Part shown: piece after piece, positions 52,352-62,339 of the stretch
Numbering within the stretch: the stretch's first letter is position 1
How the letters are laid out: the number at the start of each line of letters is the position of its first letter
Origin: Pseudaminobacter sp040045035
GTDB lineage: Bacteria > Pseudomonadota > Alphaproteobacteria > Rhizobiales > Rhizobiaceae
Direction: 5' to 3'
Assembly (NCBI RefSeq): GCF_040045035.1
Contig: NZ_JBDZDS010000012.1
Span: forward strand, 143,531-207,530
DNA: 64,000 nucleotides
Made by a program: the position numbers and the translations under genes
Notes under the pieces: model-generated
Seen by the model: only the letters and a program-made list of their open reading frames with translations
Told to the model about the DNA's origin: nothing
Databases searched by the model: none

Positions 52352-53436
52352 GCCTTTGCTCCCCGCCGGCCCGAGCCCACCACCGGCGCCGACACGCTGT
52401 CGAGCGGCCAGCGCGAACGCGGCACGAAATCCATCGCTCCGGGCTCTACCAGCCCGGTACGCATGCGTTCAATGCCGGCCCAGGCGATCATCGCCGCATT
52501 GTCGGTGCACAATTCATGCGGCGGCGCCACGAAGGAAAAGCCGTGATCCTGGCAAAGCGTCTCCAGCGTTGCCCGGATCGCCCGGTTGGCCGCGACGCCG
52601 CCGGCGACGACCAGTGCCGGAGTCTTCGCGCCGGGATATTCCTCGCGGAATCGTGCCAGCGCCCGGCCGACACGGTCGCCCAGCGCATCCGAAACCGCCG
52701 CCTGGAAGGAGGCGCAGATGTCGGCCACATCCTGGTCGGTCAGCGGCGCGATTGCGGTCGCGGCCTGCCGCACCGCGGTCTTCAGCCCCGAGAACGAAAA
52801 GTCCGGCCTCGCCTCGCCCTTCATCGGCCGGGGGAAGGCGAAGCGGGCGGCATCGCCGCTTGCCGCGGCCTTTTCCACGTTCGGGCCGCCCGGATAGGGC
52901 AGGCCGAGCATCTTGGCGGTCTTGTCGAAGGCTTCGCCCAGCGCGTCGTCAATGGTCGTGGCCCAGCGCTGGTAGTCGCCGACGCCGCGCACGAGCAGAA
53001 TCTGCGTGTGGCCGCCGGAGACGAGCAGCAGCAGATAGGGGAACGAAAGCTGGTCGGTGAGCCGCGCCGTCAGGGCATGGCCCTCGAGATGGTTGACCGC
53101 GATCAGCGGCTTGCCGGCAGCGGCGGCGATGGCCTTTGCGGTCATCAGGCCGACGATCAGCCCGCCGACGAGCCCGGGCCCGGCGGTGGCGGCGACGGCA
53201 TCGATCTCGGCCAGATCCGTTCCCGCCTTGGCCAGCGCAGCCTCCACGATGCCGTCCAGCGCCTCGACATGGGCGCGCGCCGCGATCTCGGGCACCACGC
53301 CGCCGAAGGCCGCGTGCTCCTCGATCTGGCTCAGGACGACGTTGGACAAGATCCGCGGCGCCGAGCCTTCGCTGAGCGCGACTACGCTCGCAGCCGTCTC
53401 GTCGCAGCTTGTCTCGATCCCGAGCACGCGGATCAT
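52348..53436 (-). CDS. tsaD: tRNA N6-adenosine threonylcarbamoyltransferase TsaD
   Basis: Transfers threonylcarbamoyl to A37 of tRNA; 362 residues of the ASKHA fold. The metal-binding HxxxH is in AVNHLEGHAL, and GIETSCDETAAS, SGGHTQ and the C-terminal PPHELCTDNAAMIAW are typical. The start is given at MIRVLGIETSC; an in-frame ATG at 53454 adds six residues, and neither has a clear ribosome-binding site. It is divergent from hemC, across a short promoter region. Confidence 0.93.
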   Translation of the reverse strand: MIRVLGIETSCDETAASVVALSEGSAPRILSNVVLSQIEEHAAFGGVVPEIAARAHVEALDGIVEAALAKAGTDLAEIDAVAATAGPGLVGGLIVGLMTAKAIAAAAGKPLIAVNHLEGHALTARLTDQLSFPYLLLLVSGGHTQILLVRGVGDYQRWATTIDDALGEAFDKTAKMLGLPYPGGPNVEKAAASGDAARFAFPRPMKGEARPDFSFSGLKTAVRQAATAIAPLTDQDVADICASFQAAVSDALGDRVGRALARFREEYPGAKTPALVVAGGVAANRAIRATLETLCQDHGFSFVAPPHELCTDNAAMIAWAGIERMRTGLVEPGAMDFVPRSRWPLDSVSAPVVGSGRRGAKA

Positions 53437-53536
53437 GGCGTCATTTGGTTGCATTGCCCGACCGTGATTTCCCCGATAGGAGGATTGGGGGAAGAAACAT
53501 TCCCGTTCGCCGGGTGGGTATCACGGACCGAGCGCC

Positions 53537-54466
53537 ATGCAAACAAAAGCCTTGAAAATCGGAACACGCGCCAGCCCGCTGGCATTGGCGCAAGCAACCG
53601 AAACCCGCGCCAGGCTGATGGCCGCGCACGGCCTGGGCGAAGAAGCCTTCGAGATCGTGCCGCTGACCACGACGGGCGACCGCATCCTGGATCGTCCGCT
53701 TTCTGAGGTGGGAGGCAAGGGCCTCTTCACCAAGGAACTCGAGGAGGCCCTGTTCGACGGCCGAATCGACATTGCCGTCCATTCCTCGAAGGACATGGCG
53801 ACGGTTCTTCCCGAGGGCCTCGAGGTTTCGACCTTCCTGCCGCGCGAGGACACGCGTGACGCCTTCATCGGCAAGCTCGCGCCTTCCATTGCCGAACTGC
53901 CGCATGGAGCCGTCGTCGGCTCCGCCTCGCTTCGGCGCCAGGCGCTGATCCGGCGCATGCGGCCCGACCTCGATGTGGTGATCTTCCGCGGCAACGTGCA
54001 GACGCGTCTGCGCAAGCTGGAGGAGGGCATCGCCGCCGGCACGCTGCTCGCCAATGCGGGCCTGCGCCGCCTCGGGATGGAGCATGTCATCACCGACCTG
54101 ATGTCGCTGGAAATGTTCCCACCGGCGCCCGGCCAGGGCGCCATCGGCATCGAGATCCGCTCCGCGGATGCGTGGGTAAAGCAGATGCTCGCGCCGATCC
54201 ATGACGAACCTACCGGATATGCGCTTGCCTGCGAGCGCGCCTATCTGCGCGTGCTCGACGGGTCCTGCCGCACGCCCATCGCCGGCCATGCCGTCGTTGA
54301 CGGCGACCGACTGTATTTCAGCGGCATCATCCTATCCCTCGACGGTCAGGAAGCGCACGAGGTGCGAGCCGAAGGCAAGGCGACGGATGCCGAGGCGATC
54401 GGCCGCGCTGCTGGCGAAGAGGTCCGCGACAGGGCCGGCACGCGTTTCTTCGAGGGCTGGGGCTGA
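53537..54466 (+). CDS. hemC: Hydroxymethylbilane synthase (porphobilinogen deaminase)
   Basis: Polymerises four porphobilinogens; 309 residues. The dipyrromethane cofactor Cys is in LDGSCRTPIAGHA. Substrate-contact motifs are GTRASPLALAQ, VHSSKDMATVLP and NVQTRLRKLEEG. The start is the ATG before TKALKIGTRAS. hemD begins the base after its stop codon. Confidence 0.96.
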   Translation: MQTKALKIGTRASPLALAQATETRARLMAAHGLGEEAFEIVPLTTTGDRILDRPLSEVGGKGLFTKELEEALFDGRIDIAVHSSKDMATVLPEGLEVSTFLPREDTRDAFIGKLAPSIAELPHGAVVGSASLRRQALIRRMRPDLDVVIFRGNVQTRLRKLEEGIAAGTLLANAGLRRLGMEHVITDLMSLEMFPPAPGQGAIGIEIRSADAWVKQMLAPIHDEPTGYALACERAYLRVLDGSCRTPIAGHAVVDGDRLYFSGIILSLDGQEAHEVRAEGKATDAEAIGRAAGEEVRDRAGTRFFEGWG

Positions 54467-55192
54467 ATGGGCGGCCGCGTCCTCGTGACACGGCCTGAGC
54501 CTGCCGCGTCGGCCACGGCGCGACGGCTCGAAGCGGCGGGATTTTCGCCGATCGTTCTTCCGCTTTCACGGACCCAGCCGCTTGCCGTTGACGCGACTGC
54601 GCTCCCGGATCACATAGACGCAGTTGCCGTCACCAGCGCCAATGCCGTTCGGCATGCGTCGGCTGAGCTGACCGCCGCCCTGAGTGCGAGGCGCTGCTTC
54701 GCGGTAGGCCGAAAGACGGCCAAGGCGGCGCGAGAGGCGGGCTTCCGGCTTGTCACGGAAGGCCCGGGTGACGCCGTCGGCCTCGCGGCCATGATCGCCG
54801 CTGAACTGCCCGTGGGGGCACGCATCGCCTATCTGACCGGCCGCGTGCGGCTGCCCGATTTCGAACGGCGCCTGACGGAGGCAGGATACAGGCCGCATGT
54901 CGTCGAGACCTACGACACCTGCCTTGCCGACCAGTCGGCCGAAACTCTTTCCGTGCTTCCGAAGGATGGTTCGGTCGATGCGGTTCTGCTCTATTCGGCC
55001 AAGGCCGCCGAGGCTTTTTCGGCTCTCGCGAAAGGCGATTCGCGGCTTACGTCGACACGCTGCCTGTGCCTGTCCGGCCGGGTCGCCGATGCTCTGCAGG
55101 GCGCGCAGACCGACAGGATTTTCGTGGCGGATGAGCCGTCCGAGGAAGCGCTGGTGGCGCTTCTGACGGCCGTCTGCGGGACCGCTTCATGA
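54467..55192 (+). CDS. hemD: Uroporphyrinogen-III synthase
   Basis: Cyclises hydroxymethylbilane to uroporphyrinogen III; 241 residues. The low-conservation family is recognised by VLVTRPEPAASATARRLEA, AVAVTSANAVR, and ETYDTC. Position directly after hemC supports the call. It begins immediately after the hemC TGA. Confidence 0.92.
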   Translation: MGGRVLVTRPEPAASATARRLEAAGFSPIVLPLSRTQPLAVDATALPDHIDAVAVTSANAVRHASAELTAALSARRCFAVGRKTAKAAREAGFRLVTEGPGDAVGLAAMIAAELPVGARIAYLTGRVRLPDFERRLTEAGYRPHVVETYDTCLADQSAETLSVLPKDGSVDAVLLYSAKAAEAFSALAKGDSRLTSTRCLCLSGRVADALQGAQTDRIFVADEPSEEALVALLTAVCGTAS

Positions 55193-55290
55193 CCGCGCCT
55201 CTTTTCACGCCCCGCTGGTGTGGTACTGATCCCTTCCACGGTCTCGCGCCTGGGAATTTTTGAAATCGACAATCATTGCGGAGTTCTCAC

Positions 55291-56664
55291 ATGGTCAAGA
55301 CGCCGAGTACGCGGCACTCGAAGACGCATCGGGAACCGGTGACAATCGAGCTGGAACCGGGCGCGGTCTCGCGCATTTCCGACCCGCAGGACGAGCCGTC
55401 CAAGGCGCAGCCCGAGACCCCCACGACACAGGATTCCACGATGGCTGAAAAGACCGCCGAGGCGCCGGACGCCCCGAGCAAGCCCGATCTGCAGACCGAA
55501 TCCGCGGCACCTGCGAGCGAGCGCGCTGCCGCCAGTGCCGCCCCGGAAGCCGGCGAAGCTGCGCGAGAAAGGCGCTGGGCAGGGCCTTCGGTCGAGCAGC
55601 CGGAAACCCGGCGCGGAGGCTTCCCGCCGCTGGTCGCCGGCCTGGTCGGAGGGCTGATCGCGGTTGCCGGTGCGGGAGCGCTGCAATATGGCGGCGTGCT
55701 GCCGGCTCCCGGCACGAGCGATGCGACGGCCCCGGCGCTGGATGCGCTGCGTGCCGAGCTTGCCGGGATGCGTCAGGATATCGACACACTGAAGGGTGCC
55801 GCCGGCCAGCCGGACGCGCGTACGACCGGCGAGATCGAGGCGGTGACCAGGTCGCTCGATGAGGTGAAGGCGGACATCTCCAGCCTGCGCCAGTCTGTCG
55901 AGGCTTCGTCGGGCAGCGGGAACGCGGTGGAGGCGCTGGACGGCCGCATCAAGGATATGGAGGCCGAGATCGCCGCGCTGCGCGAGCAGGGTGCGGCTCA
56001 GGCAGCTTCCGGCGATATCACCGCGCTTGGCGAGCGCATAGCCAGCCTCGAGGCGCTGGAAAAGGCCAATGGCGAAGCGATCGCCGCGAGCAATGGCAAG
56101 CTTTCCGCGCTGGAACAGAAGGTCACCGACCTGTCCGGCAAGGTCGAGGCGCAGGCAGGGCAGCCCAAGGTGGCGCTGGCCATCGCCGCTTCGGCGCTCA
56201 AGTCGGCGGTCGAGCGCGGCGCGCCGTTCGAGGCGGAGCTGGAGACCTTTGCCGCGTTGTCGCCCAATGCGCCCGGCCTCGACGCCCTGCGTGCCTATGC
56301 GCAGTCCGGCGTGCCGACGATGACGGAAATCCTCGGCGAGGCCGATGCGGCGGTGAAGGCGATGATCGCAGCCGGCAAGCCGGTCGATGAGAAGGCAGGC
56401 TTGTTCGACAGGCTGCTCAACAGTGCCCAATCGCTGGTCACGGTGCGGCCGGTCGGTCCGGTCGAGGGCAGCGGTGTCCCGGAGACGGCGGCGCGCATGG
56501 AATTCGAGTTGAAGTCGGGCGAGCTCGACAAGGCGCTGGCCGAGTACGACTCCCTGCCCGAGCCGGCCAAGGAGGCGGGCGCCGCCTTTGCCGAGAAGGT
56601 CCGCGCCCGCGCCCAGGCGCAGAAGCTGGTCGACGAGGCGGTTGCCGGCGCGATGAAGGGCTAG
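55291..56664 (+). CDS. Mitofilin/Mic60-family inner-membrane protein
   Basis: A 457-residue protein of the alphaproteobacterial Mic60 (COG4223) type. A disordered basic/acidic N-terminus (1-110) is followed by one transmembrane helix at residues 112-132, a long coiled coil at about 150-300, and a C-terminal mitofilin-type domain. Alphaproteobacterial Mic60 is the relative of the mitochondrial crista organiser and typically sits next to hem genes, as here between hemD and hemY. GCGGAG six bases upstream supports the ATG at 55291. Confidence 0.85.
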   Translation: MVKTPSTRHSKTHREPVTIELEPGAVSRISDPQDEPSKAQPETPTTQDSTMAEKTAEAPDAPSKPDLQTESAAPASERAAASAAPEAGEAARERRWAGPSVEQPETRRGGFPPLVAGLVGGLIAVAGAGALQYGGVLPAPGTSDATAPALDALRAELAGMRQDIDTLKGAAGQPDARTTGEIEAVTRSLDEVKADISSLRQSVEASSGSGNAVEALDGRIKDMEAEIAALREQGAAQAASGDITALGERIASLEALEKANGEAIAASNGKLSALEQKVTDLSGKVEAQAGQPKVALAIAASALKSAVERGAPFEAELETFAALSPNAPGLDALRAYAQSGVPTMTEILGEADAAVKAMIAAGKPVDEKAGLFDRLLNSAQSLVTVRPVGPVEGSGVPETAARMEFELKSGELDKALAEYDSLPEPAKEAGAAFAEKVRARAQAQKLVDEAVAGAMKG

Positions 56665-56677
56665 GGGAGAAAGGCCG

Positions 56678-58252
56678 ATGATCCGTATCCTCCTCTTCCT
56701 CCTGGTCGTGTTCCTGCTGGGGCTGGGCTTTGCCTGGCTTGCCGACCGGCCGGGCGACATGATCGTCACCTTCAACGGCTATCAGTATGAAGTGAAGCTC
56801 ATCGTCGCGGCCGTTGCGGTGACGGCCATCGTGGCGGCGATGATGTTGCTCTGGTGGCTGACCAAGTCGATCTGGAACAGCCCCTACACCATTGCGCGCT
56901 ATTTTCGCGTGCGCCGCCGCGATCGCGGCTACCAGGCTCTGTCGACCGGCATGATCGCGGCCGGGGCCGGAGACGCCGCGCTGGCGCGCAAGATGAACAG
57001 GCAGGCGGCCAAGCTGATCCGCTCCGACCAGGAGCCGCTGGTCCAGCTGCTCGACGCGCAGGCTTCGCTTCTGGAAGGCGATCACGAGGCGGCGCGCAGC
57101 AAGTTCGAGATGATGCTGGACGATCCCGAAATGCGGCTTCTCGGATTGCGCGGCCTCTATCTCGAGGCCGAGCGGCTGGGGCATCGCGAGGCGGCAAGGC
57201 ACTATGCCAGCCGCGCGGCCGACGTGGCGCCGCAGCTTGGCTGGGCGTCGGAATCGACGCAGGAGGAGAAGGTCGAGCGCGGCGACTGGGACGGCGCCCT
57301 GAAGCTCGTCGAGGCGCAGAAATCCACCCGCCACATCGACCCGTCCGCCGCCAATCGCCGCCGCGCGGTGCTGCTCACGGCCAAGGCGATGTCCACCCTA
57401 GACTCGGACCTCCCCGCAGCGAGGCAGGCGGCCCTGGAGGCCAACCGGCTGGCGCCCGAGTTCGCGCCGACGGCCATGATTGCCGCGCGCGCACTGTTCC
57501 GGCAGGACGACATCCGCAAGGGCTCCAGGATCATCGAGACAGCCTGGAAGGCGGAGCCGCATCCGGAGCTCGCCGATCTCTACGTCCACGCACGTCCGGG
57601 TGATGCCGTGCTTGACCGCCTGTCGCGGGCGCGCCGGCTGCAGTCGCTCAAGCAGAATCACCCTGAATCGTCTCTTGCCGTGGCGCGTGCCGCGCTCGAT
57701 GCCGGCGAATACAAGATTGCGCGCGAGGAGGCAGAGGCCGCTATCCGCATGCAGCCGCGCGAAAGCGCCTATCTGCTGCTGGCCGACATCGAGGAGGCCG
57801 AGACGAGCGATCAGGGTAAGGTGCGCCAGCTTCTTGCCAAGGCGATGCGGGCGTCGCGCGACCCGGCATGGGTGGCCGACGGCTTTGCCTCCGAGCGCTG
57901 GGCGCCGGCCTCGCCGGTAACCGGCAAGATCGACGCTTTCGAATGGCGGGTTCCGGTCGAGCGGCTGGGCCAGCTGATCGAGCAGGACGAGGAAGTATCG
58001 CAGGCCGTCCGGCCCGCGATCGAGGCTCCGAGCAAGCCGGACGCTGACATGGTCGAGCTCGCGTCCGAGCTGGGCGAGAGCAAGCCGCCACCGCCCAAAG
58101 CCGAACCGAGGAAGCGACAGGAAGCCGCCGCCCCGCCGGTGACGGATGCCGTGACAGAGGACGAAGAGCCGCGGCCGACCCGGCTGCCCGACGATCCGGG
58201 CGTCAACCCGGAGGAGGCGGAACAATCGCAGCGGCGCTTCCGTTTGTTCTGA
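56678..58252 (+). CDS. hemY: Heme biosynthesis protein HemY (TPR protein)
   Basis: A 524-residue HemY-N family protein of uncertain biochemical role, associated with heme genes. Two N-terminal transmembrane helices are at about residues 4-22 and 40-61. The rest is built from TPR-like alpha helices, and an acidic Pro/Glu-rich tail ends it. It follows the mic60 gene with 13 bases between, so it is part of the hemCD-mic60-hemY operon. It is not the protoporphyrinogen oxidase also called HemY. Confidence 0.9.
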   Translation: MIRILLFLLVVFLLGLGFAWLADRPGDMIVTFNGYQYEVKLIVAAVAVTAIVAAMMLLWWLTKSIWNSPYTIARYFRVRRRDRGYQALSTGMIAAGAGDAALARKMNRQAAKLIRSDQEPLVQLLDAQASLLEGDHEAARSKFEMMLDDPEMRLLGLRGLYLEAERLGHREAARHYASRAADVAPQLGWASESTQEEKVERGDWDGALKLVEAQKSTRHIDPSAANRRRAVLLTAKAMSTLDSDLPAARQAALEANRLAPEFAPTAMIAARALFRQDDIRKGSRIIETAWKAEPHPELADLYVHARPGDAVLDRLSRARRLQSLKQNHPESSLAVARAALDAGEYKIAREEAEAAIRMQPRESAYLLLADIEEAETSDQGKVRQLLAKAMRASRDPAWVADGFASERWAPASPVTGKIDAFEWRVPVERLGQLIEQDEEVSQAVRPAIEAPSKPDADMVELASELGESKPPPPKAEPRKRQEAAAPPVTDAVTEDEEPRPTRLPDDPGVNPEEAEQSQRRFRLF

Positions 58253-58354
58253 AGACGGGGTGTCACGGACAGGATTTTCGCTTCGTGCCTCGCGTCGCGA
58301 TGGACAGGCGCGCTGGGCTCGCGCTAGCTTCGGGCCGACTCACGGGAAATAGGA

Positions 58355-58840
58355 ATGTTCGAACGCATTCTGTCCTTTCTGAAGGACCTGCCTGCCGGAA
58401 TCTCCGGAACCGTCACGCTCAGTGCCGATGACCCGCGTGTGGCGGCCGCCGCACTGCTCTATCACGTCATGAGCGCGGACGGCGTGAGCCAGGACATCGA
58501 ATGGGAGCGGCTGAAGCAGGTTCTGTCCGAAGCCTATGGCGTCAGCGGCAATGAGCTCGCGGCGCTGGTCGCGGCCGGAAAGCAGGCCGACGACGAGGCC
58601 ATCGATCTCTACGCTTTCACCAGCGTCCTCAACCGGCATCTCGATGAGGCCGGCCGTGTCGAGTTCATCCGGCTGATGTGGGAGGTCGTCTATGCGGACG
58701 GCGAACTGCACGAGCTGGAAGACAACGTCATCTGGCGGGTGGCAGAGCTGATCGGCGTCGATCGACACGACCGCATCGCCATGCGCCGGCAGGTCGCTGA
58801 GACAGCGGCCAAGGCTACCAGCGGCAGGTCGGACGAATAG
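58355..58840 (+). CDS. TerB family protein
   Basis: A 161-residue TerB/DjlA-N-like helical protein. The typical acidic metal-site motifs are HVMSADGVSQDIEWERLK and WEVVYADGELHELEDNVIWR. These domains occur in tellurite-resistance and stress proteins, but no tellurite operon is present, so no such role is claimed. Five bases precede the next gene. Confidence 0.87.
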   Translation: MFERILSFLKDLPAGISGTVTLSADDPRVAAAALLYHVMSADGVSQDIEWERLKQVLSEAYGVSGNELAALVAAGKQADDEAIDLYAFTSVLNRHLDEAGRVEFIRLMWEVVYADGELHELEDNVIWRVAELIGVDRHDRIAMRRQVAETAAKATSGRSDE

Positions 58841-58845
58841 TCTCC

Positions 58846-59565
<720 letters not shown>

Positions 59566-59659
59566 GGCATCATCCCGCAAAGGTGCAGACTTTCCGGGCA
59601 AGATCATGCGTTTGAAAAAGCTGGAGCGAGATAGCGATCCAGGGAAAAGCATCTCGCTC
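59566..59659. repeat. Rhizobial intergenic palindromic element (diverged copy)
   Basis: This stretch follows the layout of the small repeats found in rhizobial intergenic regions: a GGCATCATCCCG start, GGCAAGATCATGCG in the middle, and a final hairpin. The last hairpin has perfect arms GAGCGAGAT (59624-59632) and ATCTCGCTC (59651-59659). It runs into the end of the next gene and may act as a weak terminator. Confidence 0.6.
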
Positions 59660-59859
59660 TAAAGCATGCTGTCGGGTGGCTGGCTCCCATCGATATCAGT
59701 GCCCAAGTCGCCGCCGAGCGCGATGAGAACCCCGGCGATCGCCGCACCGGTCGCCAGGCCGATGACGAAGCCGAGATTGGGGCTGCTCAAGGCCATGCCG
59801 ATGACGGTTCCGGCGAGCGCGCAAACAATCAGGCAAACAGCGAACTGCAGCGTGTTCAT
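59659..59859 (-). CDS. Small two-helix membrane protein
   Basis: A 66-residue protein with two hydrophobic helices (residues about 5-24 and 29-48, FAVCLIVCALAGTVIGMAL and LGFVIGLATGAAIAGVLIAL) and a short acidic tail. I do not recognise a family. The ATG at 59859 has AGAGGGA upstream. It is convergent with the amidotransferase gene, and the 3' end overlaps the repeat element by one base. Confidence 0.55.
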   Translation of the reverse strand: MNTLQFAVCLIVCALAGTVIGMALSSPNLGFVIGLATGAAIAGVLIALGGDLGTDIDGSQPPDSML

Positions 59860-60242
59860 GACTTTTCCCTCTGGCGTTTCCCGAGGTGCGCGCTGGGCCC
59901 GGCGTCCTGACGGCGGCGTGGCAGCAGTATTTTCTTCGATGAGTCCGCGGGATCGTGGTGCTATCAGCTCCAGCAACAGGTCCCGCCGGAGACCTCCTCT
60001 TCCTCGTCACGAGCAACGCGGATGATTCCGGCGCACCAATGCAGAGATAAGCCGCGAGCGTCCGAAGGGTTCCCTTGGCAAAGATGGCTCGCAGTTCCTT
60101 CGACCTATGCATTGCTACGCAACCATGACGATTTCGGTTACAGTTGGCTGACTCTGGCCGACGAAAACAGGCAGCCGCTTTTGAACGAACAGGTTTGAAT
60201 CTGGGCAAAGGCCGGCAGGCAGGCGCGACGGAGGGGAAGGCC
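59860..60242. other. Gap upstream of the NCS2 permease
   Basis: A 383-base region between divergent genes. It carries the start signals for the small membrane protein and for the NCS2 permease (GGAGGGGAAGG, 60231-60241 region). I saw no convincing purine riboswitch or other structured RNA, and no supported gene. Confidence 0.45.
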
Positions 60243-61535
60243 ATGCTGGAAGAGTTTTTCGACCTGAAGGCGCAGGGCACGTCGATTCGGACCGAGGTGA
60301 TCGCGGGGATCACCACCTTCCTGACCATGTCCTACATCATGTTCGTCAACCCCTCGATACTGTCCACGACGGGGATGGACCGCAACGCGGTGTTCGTGGC
60401 CACCTGTCTTGCCGCGGCGCTCGGCTCCGCGATCATGGCGTTCTTGCCGAAATGGCCGATCGGCATGGCACCGGGCATGGGGCTCAACGCCTTCTTCGCC
60501 TTCACGGTCGTGGCGGGGCTGGGCTTTTCCTGGCAGCAGGCGCTTGGCGCGGTCTTCATTTCGGGCGTCATTTTCCTCATCCTGACGCTTACCGGCGTGC
60601 GCAGCTGGCTGATCGCGGGCATCCCCCACTCAATGCGCAGCGCGGTTGCCGCCGGCATCGGCCTGTTCCTGGGCATCGTCGCGCTGAAGAGTTCCGGCAT
60701 CGTCGTGGCCAACGAAGCGACCTTCGTGGCGTTGGGCGACGTGACCCAGAAGGGGCCCCTGCTTACCATTCTCGGCTTCTTCATCATTGCCGCCCTCGAC
60801 GGCCTCAGGGTGCGCGGCGCGATCCTCATCGGCATCTTGGTGATCACCGCGCTGTCGATGGCGCTCGGCATAAGCGGGTTCCACGGCGTCGTCTCCATGC
60901 CGCCGAGCATCGCGCCGACATTCCTGAAGCTGGACATTCCCGGGGCGCTGCACACCGGGCTCCTGCACGTCATCCTGGTCTTCGTCCTGGTGGAGGTGTT
61001 CGACGCCACCGGCACGCTGATCGGCGTGGCCAAGCGCGCCGGGCTGATCGAGGAAGGCAAGCCCAATCGCCTGGGTCGCGCCCTTCTGGCCGACAGCACG
61101 GCCATCGTGGCCGGTTCGCTGCTGGGCACCAGCAGCACGACCGCCTATGTGGAAAGCGCTGCCGGCGTGCAGGCCGGCGGCCGCACCGGCCTCACGGCGC
61201 TGGTGATCGCGGTGCTTTTCGTGGCTTCGCTGTTCTTCTCGCCATTGGCGGCGGACGTGCCGGTCTATGCGACGGCACCGGCGCTGCTCTACGTGGCCTG
61301 CCTCATGGCGCGGGAGCTGGTCGACGTGGAATGGGGCGACATCACCGAGGCCACGCCTGCGGCGCTGACGGCGATGGTGATGCCCTTCACCTATTCGATC
61401 GCCAACGGCCTCGCCTTCGGTTTCATCAGCTATGCGGCGCTGAAGACCCTGACCGGTCGCCCCGCACAGGTCCATCCGGCGACCTGGCTCGTCGCGGCGC
61501 TTTTCATCGTGCGCTTCGCATTTTTCCCGACATAG
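60243..61535 (+). CDS. NCS2 family permease (adenine/guanine/hypoxanthine, AzgA-like)
   Basis: A 430-residue inner-membrane purine permease with about 14 helices. Signatures of the AzgA/PbuG branch are MSYIMFVNPSIL, GMGLNAFFAFTVV, VEVFDATGTLIGVAKRAG and TSSTTAYVESAAGVQAGGRTG. Substrate within the purines is not resolved. The start at 60243 follows GGAGGGGAAGG. Adjacent genes do not point to a pathway. Confidence 0.91.
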   Translation: MLEEFFDLKAQGTSIRTEVIAGITTFLTMSYIMFVNPSILSTTGMDRNAVFVATCLAAALGSAIMAFLPKWPIGMAPGMGLNAFFAFTVVAGLGFSWQQALGAVFISGVIFLILTLTGVRSWLIAGIPHSMRSAVAAGIGLFLGIVALKSSGIVVANEATFVALGDVTQKGPLLTILGFFIIAALDGLRVRGAILIGILVITALSMALGISGFHGVVSMPPSIAPTFLKLDIPGALHTGLLHVILVFVLVEVFDATGTLIGVAKRAGLIEEGKPNRLGRALLADSTAIVAGSLLGTSSTTAYVESAAGVQAGGRTGLTALVIAVLFVASLFFSPLAADVPVYATAPALLYVACLMARELVDVEWGDITEATPAALTAMVMPFTYSIANGLAFGFISYAALKTLTGRPAQVHPATWLVAALFIVRFAFFPT

Positions 61536-61573
61536 GGGCGGGGCAAGCTCTCGAAGCAGGCGCCAAATTAAGA

Positions 61574-61595
61574 AGGGGCCGGCAAAGCGGCCCCT
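61574..61595 (-). terminator. Hairpin terminator after the small secreted protein gene
   Basis: An eight-base stem, AGGGGCCG (61574-61581) and CGGCCCCT (61588-61595), with a GCAAAG loop. On the minus strand it is followed by a T-rich TTCTTAATTT. It lies between convergent genes and could also end the permease transcript. Confidence 0.6.
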
Positions 61596-61619
61596 GGTCA
61601 TCCTGCCGGACCGATCACG

Positions 61620-61955
61620 TTACTCGGTGATCGTGTATTCGCCGAGTTCGCAGAGGTCCTGCGTATCGGTGGTCGTGTCCAGGTCGGAATCCTCGGAGAA
61701 CTCGAACTTCATATCGTATTTGCAGACCTTGCGGCCGTCGGCGATGGTCACGCGCGCGCTCTCGCCGGGATTGAGAACGTCCCTGCCCAAAACGTCCTCT
61801 TCCCACTCGTTGACGTTGACCGGAGACGTATAGAACTCGGTCAGCACCGAGTTGGTGCCGTTCTTGAGCGTGAAGACCAGATCGTCAGCCTTGGCAACCC
61901 CCACCGAAACAAAACCTGCTGCGGCGAATACCGCCGCAAATTTCAAAAACCCCAT
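61620..61955 (-). CDS. Small secreted protein of unknown function
   Basis: A 111-residue protein with a Sec signal peptide (MGFLKFAAVFAAAGFVSVGV, then AKA-DD). The mature part is acidic, with the motif DDLVFTLKNGTNSVLTEFY, a conserved-looking ILG/VLG DVLNPGES segment and two Cys (VCKYD and LCELGEY) likely to form a disulfide. I recall similar rhizobial secreted proteins without function. ATG codons at 61964 and 61955 are possible; the second has AGGAG at a better distance. Confidence 0.7.
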   Translation of the reverse strand: MGFLKFAAVFAAAGFVSVGVAKADDLVFTLKNGTNSVLTEFYTSPVNVNEWEEDVLGRDVLNPGESARVTIADGRKVCKYDMKFEFSEDSDLDTTTDTQDLCELGEYTITE

Positions 61956-61964
61956 AATATTCAT

Positions 61965-62339
61965 GCTCCTACCCGAAATTGGGCCGGTTGCTTATATGCT
62001 GACGGAAGATGAATACAATATGAATGCATGAAATTGTCCCAGCCAGCTCTACGCCCCCTTTTTGACCAAGTAACATTCCGAAGTAGTCTATGAAGTTCTG
62101 TCACACTCGACGCGCGGGGCAGTAAACGAAACTTCAGGTGTCTCGTCTCGGTTGGTAATGAGTGCTCAGTTTGGCGTGCCGATAGCGACGGCCAAGTCTT
62201 GCTTGGCGTCTGGCAGGTGACATTCATGAACAGAATTTGATCCGCTGGTGGAGCGGAGGGGGTATCCTTCAAAGGATTTTTCTTGCGCTATTTCAAATAG
62301 ATTTTGCTATGGCCTGCTGCCGGTTTTTCGGGCGCTGAG
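61965..62339. other. AT-richer gap before the IS remnant
   Basis: A 375-base region without a supported gene; short open frames here lack similarity and start signals. Base composition is clearly lower in GC than the flanking core genes, which fits the edge of an accessory segment. No repeat or RNA gene was recognised. Confidence 0.4.

Noticed and set aside
58355..58840. TerB as part of a tellurite-resistance or defence system
   Set aside because: No terC, terD or other ter genes are adjacent. It is an isolated TerB-fold gene.
59860..60242. Purine or xanthine riboswitch before the NCS2 permease
   Set aside because: I could not find the conserved cores of known classes. A covariance-model scan would be needed to rule it in.
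61961..62272. 103-codon minus-strand frame upstream of the small secreted protein
   Set aside because: No ribosome-binding site, no signal peptide or domain, and composition unlike neighbouring genes.
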